Shown piece after piece: positions 18,117-26,210 of a stretch of DNA of 64,000 bases. The stretch comes from CBDIBC01 sp965276635 (GTDB lineage: Bacteria > Actinomycetota > Acidimicrobiia > Acidimicrobiales > Palsa-688): the NCBI GenBank assembly GCA_965276635.1, contig CBDIBC010000004.1:434001-498000 (forward strand), given 5' to 3'. The translations under genes and the position numbers were made by a program. The first letter of the stretch is position 1; every line of letters begins with the position of its first letter. A model generated the notes under the pieces. The model was given only the letters and a program-made list of their open reading frames with translations. It was not told where the DNA came from and did no database searches.

Positions 18117-19868
18117 GTGCACGATCTGGTGATCCGAGGCGGGACAGTGGTGGACGGCACCGGCACGGCCGCCCGCACCGCCGACGTGGCCGTCGATGAC
18201 GGCGTGATCGTCGAGGTCGGCCGGGTCGACGGCAGCGGGCGCCGGACTGTCGACGCCGACGGACTGCTGGTCACGCCCGGCTTTGTCGACATCCACACCC
18301 ACTTCGACGGTCAGGCCACCTGGGACCCCCACCTGACCCCGTCGTGCTGGCACGGGGTCACCACCGCGGTGCTCGGCAACTGCGGCGTCGGCTTCGCGCC
18401 CGTCCATCCTCAGCGGCACGGGGCCCTCATCGAGGTCATGGAGGGCGTCGAGGACATCCCCGGAACCGCGCTGTCCGAAGGGATCCGCTGGAGCTGGGAG
18501 TCCTTCCCCGAGTACCTCGACGCCCTGGCGGCCATGCCCCGCGCCGTGAACATCGGCACCCAGATCCCCCACGCCGCCGTCCGCTCGTACGTGATGGGCG
18601 AGCGTGGCCGTGAAGGCAACGCCACGGCCAGCGACATCGCGACCATGACCGACCTCGTCCGCCAAGCCCTGCAGGCCGGTGCCCTCGGATTCTCGACCGG
18701 CCGCACGGCGGGCCACCGCGACGTGCACGGCGGCCTGGTCCCGGGCACCTTTGCCGCCGAGGAGGAGGTGGCCGCCCTCCTCGCGGTCATGGACGAGGTC
18801 GGCACCGGTGTCTTCCAGATCGTCCCCGCCGGCATCTCCGGCGAGCTCGGCGGCGATGCACTCGGCGCCATGGACACCGAGCTGGAGTGGATGCTCCGCT
18901 ACGGCCAGCAATCCTCGCGGCCCATCACCTTCCTCGTGATGGAGAGCGTCGATCAGCCCGACATCTGGCGGCCCTGGTTCGACGCCGTGCGCGCCGCCAA
19001 CGAGGGCGGCTCGCGGATCCACCCGCAGGTGGCCTGCCGCTGCTTCGGCGTGCTCATGGGCCACCAGTCGCGGATGAACCCCATGCAGTACCGACCGACC
19101 TACCGGGCGCTCGCCGACCTCCCCTTCGACGAGAAGATGGCCCGCCTGCGTCAGCCCGAAGTTCGCGCCCAGATCCTGAGTGAGCGGGAGGAGCTTCCGG
19201 CCAAGCACTCGATGGACCAGCTCACCTCCTCGACCTTCCGCCGGCTCTTTCCGCTCGGCGAGCACCTCGACTACGAGCCGGAGGCCTCGGCCAGCGTCAT
19301 GGCCATCGCCGAGCGCACCGGCCAGGACCCCTGGGCGGTCACCTACGACCTCATGCTCGGCTCCGGCGGTCGGGACTTCCTCCTGCACCCGTTGCTGAAC
19401 TACGGCCGGAACTCCTACGACGGCCTCTACGACATGCTGTCGGATCCCATGACGGTCCAAGGTCTCGGCGACGGCGGGGCCCACTGCGGGATCGTGTGCG
19501 ACGCCAGCATGACGACGTACATGCTGAGCCATTGGGCACGCGATCGCAGCCGCGGACCGCGGCTGCCGTTGGAGGTGGCCGTCCGGCGCCTGACCGGCGA
19601 TCCGGCCGCCCTGTACGGCCTCGCCGACCGCGGCGTCGTCCGACCCGGCGGGCGCGCCGACCTGAACATCATCGACTTCGAGGCCCTGGCCCTGCGCCAT
19701 CCCGAGCGGGTCACCGACCTGCCGGCCGGTGCCGGCCGCCTGATCCAACGCTCCGACGGCTACGTCGAGACCATCGTGGCCGGCGAGACCATCGTCGATC
19801 ACGGCGAGCTCACCGATGCCCGCCCCGGCGAGCTGGTCCGAGGACCGATGGTGGCCGCCGGGCACTGA
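18117..19868 (+). CDS. N-acyl-D-amino-acid deacylase (D-aminoacylase) family amidohydrolase
   Basis: A 583-residue amidohydrolase-3 type protein. The N-terminal beta domain has DLVIRGGTVVDGTG, and TPGFVDIHTHFDGQATWDP is the metal-binding HxH with the D-aminoacylase signature. GDGGAHCGIVCDASMTTYML carries a later metal ligand. The closest named activity is hydrolysis of N-acyl-D-amino acids, but family members also include other deacylases. GTG at 18117 is chosen because AGGGGGA lies seven bases upstream; the open frame extends 57 bases further without support. Confidence 0.85.
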   Translation: MHDLVIRGGTVVDGTGTAARTADVAVDDGVIVEVGRVDGSGRRTVDADGLLVTPGFVDIHTHFDGQATWDPHLTPSCWHGVTTAVLGNCGVGFAPVHPQRHGALIEVMEGVEDIPGTALSEGIRWSWESFPEYLDALAAMPRAVNIGTQIPHAAVRSYVMGERGREGNATASDIATMTDLVRQALQAGALGFSTGRTAGHRDVHGGLVPGTFAAEEEVAALLAVMDEVGTGVFQIVPAGISGELGGDALGAMDTELEWMLRYGQQSSRPITFLVMESVDQPDIWRPWFDAVRAANEGGSRIHPQVACRCFGVLMGHQSRMNPMQYRPTYRALADLPFDEKMARLRQPEVRAQILSEREELPAKHSMDQLTSSTFRRLFPLGEHLDYEPEASASVMAIAERTGQDPWAVTYDLMLGSGGRDFLLHPLLNYGRNSYDGLYDMLSDPMTVQGLGDGGAHCGIVCDASMTTYMLSHWARDRSRGPRLPLEVAVRRLTGDPAALYGLADRGVVRPGGRADLNIIDFEALALRHPERVTDLPAGAGRLIQRSDGYVETIVAGETIVDHGELTDARPGELVRGPMVAAGH

Positions 19869-19938
19869 CCACCGGCGGCGGCCGTTCCGAGGTGGCGGCG
19901 TGCCGGGCGGCGGTTCATCCACCTACCGACCGTGCCCC

Positions 19939-19986
19939 GATTGTGTGCGATTTGTGTCACGAGGAGATACCAAATCGAACACAATC
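19939..19986. promoter_or_regulatory. 16-bp inverted repeat, 16-base spacer, in an A/T-rich pocket
   Basis: GATTGTGTGCGATTTG (19939-19954) is matched on the other strand by CAAATCGAACACAATC (19971-19986) with 15 of 16 pairs. It lies between the D-aminoacylase stop and the methyltransferase start and is clearly richer in A/T than its surroundings. It could be a dimeric operator or a transcript hairpin. Confidence 0.5.
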
Positions 19987-20043
19987 CGTCGTGAGGCCGA
20001 GCCGGCGCGTGCAGCGGGCGCCCTTGCGGGCCAGCCGGCCGCC

Positions 20044-20049
20044 TACCGT
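20044..20049 (+). promoter_or_regulatory. -10 element (TACCGT) for the methyltransferase at 20056
   Basis: TACCGT is followed by six bases and the GTG start. Confidence 0.45.
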
Positions 20050-20055
20050 CGGGGG

Positions 20056-20799
20056 GTGTCGTCACACCAGGTGTCGGGTCGGGAGTTCCAGGCACTGGCC
20101 GACCACGCTCGCAGCGCCTACCTGCGCTACTCGTTCACCAAGGGAACGGCCCGGGAGGTTCGCTTCCTCGTCGAGACGCTTGGCCTCGGTCCTGGCGATC
20201 GCGTGCTCGACGTGGGCTGCGGGCCCGGTCGGCACACCCATGCCCTGCGCGCCGCGGGGATCGACACGGTCGGGCTCGACCTGTCCCTGGCGTTCCTGCA
20301 GGCGGGTGCAGACGGTCAGAGCGGCGGAGACGGGCCCTGGGTGCAGGCCGACGCCAGGACGTTGCCCTTCGCGGGCCGCTCGTTCGATGCAGTCATCTGC
20401 CTCTGCCAGGGGGGCTTCGGCCTCCTCGGTGGGACGGGGGAGCAGGCCGCCCTGGAGGAGATGGGGCGGGTGGTGATAGCCGGCGGACGGGTGGTCGTGT
20501 CCGCCTTCTCCTCCTACTTCGCCGTGCGCTTCTTGGAGGACAGCGACGACTTCGATGCCTCGGCCGGGGTAAATCGTGAGCGGGCGACGGTGCGCAATCC
20601 TGAGGGGCACGAGCGTGATTTCGACCTCTTCACCACCTGCTACACGCCCCGCGAGCTGCGGCTCATGGCGGCCGGCGCCGGCCTGGTGGTGGACGACCTG
20701 TGGGCTGTCGGTCCCGGTGACTACGCCCGCCGTCCGCCCGATCTGGAGCATCCGGAATGGCTGCTCTTCGCCACCCGGCGCCGCGAGGAGCCGGTGTAA
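20056..20799 (+). CDS. class I SAM-dependent methyltransferase
   Basis: A 247-residue methyltransferase of the UbiE/Methyltransf_11 type. Motif I is VLDVGCGPGRHTHALR, followed by an acidic residue in GLDLS (ribose binding) and ARTLPFAGRSFDAVICL (motifs II-III). The target is unknown. The GTG start is placed by a leaderless -10 hexamer. It lies 95 bases upstream of rpsA on the same strand, but rpsA has its own leader. Confidence 0.85.
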   Translation: MSSHQVSGREFQALADHARSAYLRYSFTKGTAREVRFLVETLGLGPGDRVLDVGCGPGRHTHALRAAGIDTVGLDLSLAFLQAGADGQSGGDGPWVQADARTLPFAGRSFDAVICLCQGGFGLLGGTGEQAALEEMGRVVIAGGRVVVSAFSSYFAVRFLEDSDDFDASAGVNRERATVRNPEGHERDFDLFTTCYTPRELRLMAAGAGLVVDDLWAVGPGDYARRPPDLEHPEWLLFATRRREEPV

Positions 20800-20894
20800 G
20801 ATTCATCGGCGGCACCCTGTCCTCAGGCTGTGCTATTTCCTGTCCTCTACTCCCATCCCTCCTCTACCTGTCCGGAAAGCAAGGCTCCGACTCC

Positions 20895-22292
20895 ATGTCC
20901 GACACGACGACCACCACCCTCCCTTCCCCCGGCGCACCGCCCGAGAGCGGTCCCATGGGCACCTTCGACGAGGCGGGTGAGTACACGCCCCGGCAGGTGA
21001 CCGCCGACGATCTGGGCGGGACCTCCCTCGAAGATGCCATCGCCGGGACCATCGTCGAGTTCGACGACGGCGACATCGTGGAGGGCACGGTGGTCAAGGT
21101 GGACAAGGACGAGGTCCTCCTCGACATCGGTTTCAAGTCCGAGGGCGTCATCCCGGCCCGGGAGCTGTCGATCCGCCACGACGTGGACCCCAGCGAGATC
21201 GTCTCGTTCGGCGACCACATCGAAGCCCTGGTCCTGCAGAAGGAGGACAAGGAGGGGCGGCTGATCCTGTCCAAGAAGCGCGCGCAGTACGAGCGGGCCT
21301 GGGGCAAGATCGAGGAGATCAAGGAAGCAGAGGGTGTCGTCTCCGGTCCTGTCATCGAAGTGGTCAAGGGCGGCCTGATCCTCGACATCGGCCTGCGCGG
21401 CTTCCTCCCCGCCTCGCTCGTCGAGCTCCGACGGGTTCGCGACCTCCTGCCGTACGTGGGTCGCAACCTCGAAGCCAAGATCATCGAGCTGGACAAGAAC
21501 CGCAACAACGTCGTCCTCTCCCGCCGGGCGTGGCTGGAGGAGACCCAGAAGGAGCAGCGCGACGAGTTCCTGGCCAACCTGAAGCCAGGCGAGGCCCGCC
21601 GCGGCGTGGTGTCGTCGGTCGTGAACTTCGGGGCGTTCGTCGACCTGGGCGGGATGGACGGCCTCATCCACGTGTCGGAGCTGTCCTGGAAGCACGTCGA
21701 CCACCCCTCGTCGGTCGTCGCCGTCGGCGACGAGGTCGAGGTGCGGGTGCTCGATGTCGACCTCAGCCGGGAGCGCATCAGCCTGTCGCTCAAGGCCACC
21801 CAGCAGGATCCCTGGCAGGAGTTCGCCAACGCCCACCGGGTCGGCGAGCTCGTCTACGGTCGAGTCACCAAGCTCGTGCCGTTCGGGGCGTTCGTGCAGG
21901 TGGGGGAGGGCATCGAGGGCCTGGTTCACATCTCCGAGATGGCCACCCATCACGTCGACCTTCCGGAGCAGGTCGTCACCCCCGGCGAGGAGCTCTGGGT
22001 GAAGATCATCGACATCGACCTGCAGCGCCGCCGCATCAGCCTGTCGATCAAGCAGGCCGCCGAGGGCGGTGAGGTGGCCGCCGAGTACCGCGAGGCCTTC
22101 GGCGAGCACGCCTACGACGAGCAGGGGAACTACATCGGCCCGGCGTTCGAGTTCGAGCCCGAGTCCGAGGCGCAGGCCGCGTGGGCCGACTACCTGGAGC
22201 AGACCGGCGCGTCGGCCGAGCAGGCGCCCCCGGCCGAGCCCGACGGCCCGGTGTGGTCGTCGGACGGCACGGAGACCACCGCGACCGAGTAG
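20895..22292 (+). CDS. rpsA: 30S ribosomal protein S1
   Basis: A 465-residue S1 with four S1/OB-fold repeats, at roughly residues 58-130, 145-215, 232-302 and 317-390; the last two carry the conserved GAFVDLGGMDGLIHVSEL and GAFVQVGEGIEGLVHISEM. Four repeats are usual for actinobacteria, compared with six in Escherichia coli. It binds mRNA at the small subunit and assists initiation. Flexible acidic tails flank the repeats. The Shine-Dalgarno is weak (AAGG 12 bases upstream), as expected for a gene that controls its own translation. A strong hairpin follows. Confidence 0.97.
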   Translation: MSDTTTTTLPSPGAPPESGPMGTFDEAGEYTPRQVTADDLGGTSLEDAIAGTIVEFDDGDIVEGTVVKVDKDEVLLDIGFKSEGVIPARELSIRHDVDPSEIVSFGDHIEALVLQKEDKEGRLILSKKRAQYERAWGKIEEIKEAEGVVSGPVIEVVKGGLILDIGLRGFLPASLVELRRVRDLLPYVGRNLEAKIIELDKNRNNVVLSRRAWLEETQKEQRDEFLANLKPGEARRGVVSSVVNFGAFVDLGGMDGLIHVSELSWKHVDHPSSVVAVGDEVEVRVLDVDLSRERISLSLKATQQDPWQEFANAHRVGELVYGRVTKLVPFGAFVQVGEGIEGLVHISEMATHHVDLPEQVVTPGEELWVKIIDIDLQRRRISLSIKQAAEGGEVAAEYREAFGEHAYDEQGNYIGPAFEFEPESEAQAAWADYLEQTGASAEQAPPAEPDGPVWSSDGTETTATE

Positions 22293-22327
22293 GCCAGAGA
22301 CGCCCCCGGCGGGGACCACGCCATCGA

Positions 22328-22373
22328 CGTTCGCGCGTTACCCCAGGGACGTTCCTGGGGTAACGCGCGAACG
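22328..22373. terminator. 20-bp perfect stem-loop between convergent rpsA and FAD oxidoreductase
   Basis: CGTTCGCGCGTTACCCCAGG (22328-22347) pairs perfectly with its complement at 22354-22373 around a six-base loop. There is no U-tract, but the placement between two converging genes suggests a bidirectional terminator. Confidence 0.7.
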
Positions 22374-22410
22374 ATGGTGGCCTGGCTGGCCGGGCGCCCC
22401 GCCGCGACGC

Positions 22411-22500
22411 CCCTGCCCTGACGCCCCGGCCTCTCGGCGCCCCTGCCCTGACGCCCCGGCCTCTCGGCGCCCCTGCCCTGACGCCCCGGCCTCTCGGCGC
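22411..22500. repeat. three exact tandem copies of a 30-bp unit
   Basis: The unit starting CCCTGCCCTGACGCC is repeated at 22411-22440, 22441-22470 and 22471-22500 without mismatch. It lies directly beyond the hairpin and before the end of the FAD oxidoreductase gene. There are no spacers, so it is not a CRISPR. Confidence 0.9.
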
Positions 22501-22539
22501 CCGGCCCCGGCCCCCCGGCCTGCCGGCTGGTGGCCGCGC

Positions 22540-23964
22540 CTACCGGCCAGAGATCATGTCGGCGATTCGCGCCCACGGCGACGAGGAGTCGCCGGCGCTG
22601 GGCGTGGCCTCGGCCCGGTCGGCAGCACGGTAGAGCCAGTAGATGCCCCGAGCCCCGAGCCAGCGCAACGGCTCGGGCTCCCAGGAGCGGGCCCGGTGGC
22701 CGACCCACGGCAGGCGCACCCGGCTGGTGTCGGCGCCGGTGATCAGGTCGGCCAGGGTCCGTCCGGCCAGGTAGGAGGCGGTGACGCCGTCCCCGACGTA
22801 GCCGCCGGCGGCGGCCAGGCCGGTGGTCCGGTCGGCGACGACCGCCGGGCACCAGTCCCTGGCCACGCCCAGGACACCGCACCACGCATGGGCCACTCCA
22901 CTGTGGCGGCTGGCCGGGAAGAGCCGGTGCGCGGTATCGCTTAGCGCCGCAACCGTCGCGCCGTCGACGGCGCCTCGGTGATCGATCCTGGATCCGAACC
23001 GGTAGGGCACGCCCCGGCCACCCAGGGCGATGCGGCCGTCGGCGGTGCGCTGCGCATAGGCGTAGGCGTGAGCCCCGTCACGCATGGTCTCGTACCCCGC
23101 CCAGCCGATCTCCTCCCAGGCCGCCTGGGGCAGGGGCTCGGTGACGAGCATCGAGCTGTTCATGGGGAGCACCCGTCGACGCTGGCCGGGCAGGCGGGCG
23201 GTGAAACCCTCGGTGGCCTGCACGACCCACTCGGCCCGCACGTCGCCGAAGACGGTGCCTGCCAACCGGGGGGCGATGGACGTGACCGGGGTGGCCTCGT
23301 AGATCTGGGCGCCGGCGCGCTCCGCGGCGTCGGCCACGCCCCGCACCAGCTTGGCCGGGTGGATGCGGGCGCAGTGGGGCGTGAAGGAGGCGCCCAGGGC
23401 GCCGGGCACGTCGACGCGAGCGCGGACCTCAGCGCGGCCGAGCCACCAGATGTCGTCGCCGGCGAGGCCCCAGCGACGGTCTTCGTCGACCTCGGCGCGC
23501 AGCCGGCGGGCCTGGGCGGCGGTGGTGGCGACGGCCAGGGAGCCGCCACGGTGCAGGTCGGCGTCGATGCCTTCGTCGACGCAGACAGCCGCCACCTCGG
23601 CCACCGCGTCGCGAAGGTGGTGCTGGAGGGCGACGACCCCGGCCCGGCCGCCGGGGGACCGGGCCATGACCGACCGGTTGCCGGGCATGAGGCCCGACAG
23701 CCAGCCCCCGTTGCGACCGCTGGCTCCGAAGCCGACGTGGGCGGCCTCGAGCACCACCACCCGTAGGCTCGGATCGGCGCGCCGCAGGGCCCATGCCGTC
23801 CACAGCCCCGTGTAGCCGGCGCCGACGATGCAGACGTCCGCCTCGATCGCCCCCGGGAGGGAGGGCCGTCGCGGCGGTGGGGTACCGAGCGATGCGTGCC
23901 AGAAGCCGAGCTCACCGATCCGGGGGCCGGCCCGGCTCCGGCCGCGGCCCCGGCTGCGGCCCAT
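22540..23964 (-). CDS. FAD-dependent amine/amino acid oxidoreductase (DAO family, PuuB-like)
   Basis: A 474-residue flavoprotein of the DAO family. The ADP-binding motif is DVCIVGAGYTGLWTAWAL near residue 43, and GFGASGRNGGWLSG is the FAD motif found in gamma-glutamylputrescine oxidase and related enzymes. A C-terminal GYVGDGVTASYLAG contacts the flavin. The reaction would be oxidative deamination of a secondary or primary amine. It lies 43 bases after a class III aminotransferase on the same strand and near an aldehyde dehydrogenase, consistent with polyamine or omega-amine use. The substrate is inferred from context only. Confidence 0.8.
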   Translation of the reverse strand: MGRSRGRGRSRAGPRIGELGFWHASLGTPPPRRPSLPGAIEADVCIVGAGYTGLWTAWALRRADPSLRVVVLEAAHVGFGASGRNGGWLSGLMPGNRSVMARSPGGRAGVVALQHHLRDAVAEVAAVCVDEGIDADLHRGGSLAVATTAAQARRLRAEVDEDRRWGLAGDDIWWLGRAEVRARVDVPGALGASFTPHCARIHPAKLVRGVADAAERAGAQIYEATPVTSIAPRLAGTVFGDVRAEWVVQATEGFTARLPGQRRRVLPMNSSMLVTEPLPQAAWEEIGWAGYETMRDGAHAYAYAQRTADGRIALGGRGVPYRFGSRIDHRGAVDGATVAALSDTAHRLFPASRHSGVAHAWCGVLGVARDWCPAVVADRTTGLAAAGGYVGDGVTASYLAGRTLADLITGADTSRVRLPWVGHRARSWEPEPLRWLGARGIYWLYRAADRAEATPSAGDSSSPWARIADMISGR

Positions 23965-24007
23965 CGACGACCTCAGCGGCCGGGGATGGTGCCCGCCGGG
24001 CGGGTGC

Positions 24008-25552
24008 TCACAGACGAGCCCACGCCTCGGTGAGGACCCCGTGGAGGATCTCGCCGATCAGGTCGAAGTGCTCCTGCTCGCAGATGAGCGGCGGAGCCAG
24101 CTGGATGACCGGGTCGCCGCGGTCGTCGGCCCGGCACACCAGTCCGGCCTCGAAGAGGGCGCCGGAGAGGAAGCCGCGCAGCAGGCGCTCCGACTCGTCG
24201 TCGTCGAAGGTCTCACGAGTCGCCTTGTCCTTCACCATCTCGATGCCGTAGAAGAACCCGTCGCCGCGGATGTCGCCGACGATCGGCAGGTCGGCCAGCC
24301 CGTCGAGCACGGCCCGGAACGAGGTCGCCCGCCGGTCGACGTTGCCGATCAGGTCCTCCTTCTCGAGCAGGTCGAGGTTCGCCAGGGCCACCGCAGTGGA
24401 CACCGGGTGGCCGCCGAACGTGAAGCCGTGGGAGAAGCTGGCCTGCCCGGAGAGGAACGGCTCCATGATGCGATCGTCGACGAGAACGGCGCCGAGGGGC
24501 GAGTACCCGCTGGTCATGCCCTTGGCGCAGGTGATCATGTCCGGCTGGTAGTTGTAACGCTGGGCGCCGAACCACGAGCCCAGGCGACCGAACGCACAGA
24601 TGACCTCGTCGGAGACCATCAGCACCCCATGTCGATCGCAGATCTCCCGCACCCGCTGGAAGTAGCCGGGGGGCGGCGGGAAGCAGCCGCCGGAGTTCTG
24701 GACCGGCTCCACGTACACGGCCGCAACCGTCTCCGGCCCTTCCATCTCGATGCGGCGATCGATGTCGTCGGCGGCCCAACGCCCGAAGGCCTCCCAGTCG
24801 TCGCCGTGCTCGCGGGCCCGGTAGAAGTTCGTGTTCGCCACCCGCACCGAGCCGGGCACGAGGGGCTCGAAGGGCTCCTTGATGGACGGCACCCCGGTGA
24901 TGGACAAGGCGCCCATGGTGGTGCCGTGGTAAGCGATGTCGCGCGACAGCACCTTGTAGCGACCGGGTTGCCCGGTGGCCCGGAAGTATTGGCGGGCCAG
25001 CTTCCACGCCGTCTCGACCGCTTCGCCGCCGCCGGTGGTGAAGAACACCCGGTTCAGGTCGCCGGGCGCCAGCGACGCCAGCCGCTCGGCCAGCTCGATG
25101 GCGTTGGGGTGGGCATAGCTCCAGATGGGGAAATAGGCCAACTGCTTGGCCTGGTGGGCGGCAGCCTCGGCCAGCTCCTGGCGGCCGTGGCCGGCCTGCA
25201 CCACGAACAGGCCCGACAGGCCGTCGAGGTACTTGCGCCCGCGGCTGTCCCACACCCACGGCCCGTCCCCCTTGACCATGACGGGGATGTCATGGTCGGC
25301 GTAGCTGCTCATGCGGGTGAAGTGCATCCACAGGTGGCGCTTGGCGGCCGCCTGCATGGCGACCTCCCTGGCCTGGTCGCCGCCGACGGCAGCTAGGTCG
25401 CGGCCGCCATCCAAGCCGCTCCCGCCACCCAAGCCGCTCCCGCCGGCCAGGCTGCCCGAGGCCGAGCCCGCAGAGGCGCCCGCGCCCGTCGGATCGACGG
25501 GACCCAAGGGGTCACCGCCGCCACTCGCTCCGGGTGTCATCGAGTTCCCCAT
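24008..25552 (-). CDS. class III (omega-) aminotransferase, PLP-dependent
   Basis: A 514-residue fold-type I transaminase. GDGPWVWDSRGRKYLDGLSG opens the core, VEPVQNSGGC and SDEVICAFGRLG precede the PLP lysine in MITCAKGMTSGYSPLG. It resembles putrescine/beta-alanine-pyruvate transaminases, giving an aldehyde and alanine. The first 75 residues are an unusual Gly/Ser-rich low-complexity tail (GGSGLGGGSGLDGG). The ATG at 25552 has GAAGGAGA seven bases upstream and lies inside the Lrp gene, which it overlaps by 16 bases. Confidence 0.88.
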   Translation of the reverse strand: MGNSMTPGASGGGDPLGPVDPTGAGASAGSASGSLAGGSGLGGGSGLDGGRDLAAVGGDQAREVAMQAAAKRHLWMHFTRMSSYADHDIPVMVKGDGPWVWDSRGRKYLDGLSGLFVVQAGHGRQELAEAAAHQAKQLAYFPIWSYAHPNAIELAERLASLAPGDLNRVFFTTGGGEAVETAWKLARQYFRATGQPGRYKVLSRDIAYHGTTMGALSITGVPSIKEPFEPLVPGSVRVANTNFYRAREHGDDWEAFGRWAADDIDRRIEMEGPETVAAVYVEPVQNSGGCFPPPPGYFQRVREICDRHGVLMVSDEVICAFGRLGSWFGAQRYNYQPDMITCAKGMTSGYSPLGAVLVDDRIMEPFLSGQASFSHGFTFGGHPVSTAVALANLDLLEKEDLIGNVDRRATSFRAVLDGLADLPIVGDIRGDGFFYGIEMVKDKATRETFDDDESERLLRGFLSGALFEAGLVCRADDRGDPVIQLAPPLICEQEHFDLIGEILHGVLTEAWARL

Positions 25553-26046
25553 TGGTAGGTCTCCTTCGCAACTTTCAGGTACACGAACGTCTCGGTGTTG
25601 CGCACGCCGGGTATGGAGCGCATCTCGTCCACCACGGCGAGCAGGTGGTGATCGTCCTCGCAGACCACCTCGACGAGCACGTCGAAGCTCCCTGCGCACA
25701 CGACCACGTACTCGGCACCATCGACTGCCGTCAGCTTTTCGGCCACCCGCTGGATGTCGCCCTCCACCTTGAGGCCGACCATGGCCTGACGCCGGAATCC
25801 GACGGCCTTGGCATCGGTGACCGCGGCGATCTGGATGATGCCCTCGTCGAGCAGTCGCTGGACCCGTTGCCGGGTCGCCGCCTCAGAGAGGCCGACGGCC
25901 CGAGCGATGGCGGCATACGAGCGCCGGCCGTCCTCTTGCAGCTGCTCGATGATCAACCTCGACAACCGATCGAGATGACCGCCGGCGTCGCGGATGAGCG
26001 CCCCGTCGCCGTCGGGCGAAGCAGGTCGGTGCGATCCCCCGGTCAT
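25537..26046 (-). CDS. Lrp/AsnC family transcriptional regulator
   Basis: A 169-residue protein with an N-terminal winged helix (IIEQLQEDGRRSYAAIARAV, LSEAATRQRVQRLLDEG) and a C-terminal RAM/ligand domain (VVVCAGSFDVLVEVVCEDDH). It is likely an octameric feast/famine regulator responding to an amino acid or amine. It overlaps and precedes the aminotransferase gene and is divergent from the aldehyde dehydrogenase-permease-alanine dehydrogenase operon, so it probably controls both arms. A 15-bp palindrome lies in the shared control region. Confidence 0.92.
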   Translation of the reverse strand: MTGGSHRPASPDGDGALIRDAGGHLDRLSRLIIEQLQEDGRRSYAAIARAVGLSEAATRQRVQRLLDEGIIQIAAVTDAKAVGFRRQAMVGLKVEGDIQRVAEKLTAVDGAEYVVVCAGSFDVLVEVVCEDDHHLLAVVDEMRSIPGVRNTETFVYLKVAKETYQWGTR

Positions 26047-26112
26047 GGCCTGCCCATTGTCTGCACCTGCTCGCCACCTGTCAAGGGAAACCTCGTCGAA
26101 ACGGGTGGTTCA

Positions 26113-26127
26113 CAAAGGATTCCTTTG
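26113..26127. promoter_or_regulatory. perfect 15-bp palindrome in the Lrp / aldehyde dehydrogenase control region
   Basis: CAAAGGATTCCTTTG is an exact palindrome around a central T, in an A/T-rich stretch 67 bases from the Lrp start and 84 from the aldehyde dehydrogenase start. Lrp/AsnC regulators bind 13-15-bp palindromes, so it is a good operator candidate. Confidence 0.5.
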
Positions 26128-26210
26128 CAAGAGCCCGGCTTTGTGTCATGATCTCGCCACTGAATAGCCACAGACACGACGGCCTGCCCATACGAACCGC
26201 GGGGGGAAGA

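Noticed and set aside
22411..22500. Three 30-bp repeats as a possible CRISPR array
   Set aside because: The copies are directly adjacent with no spacers, and no cas gene is present in the window.
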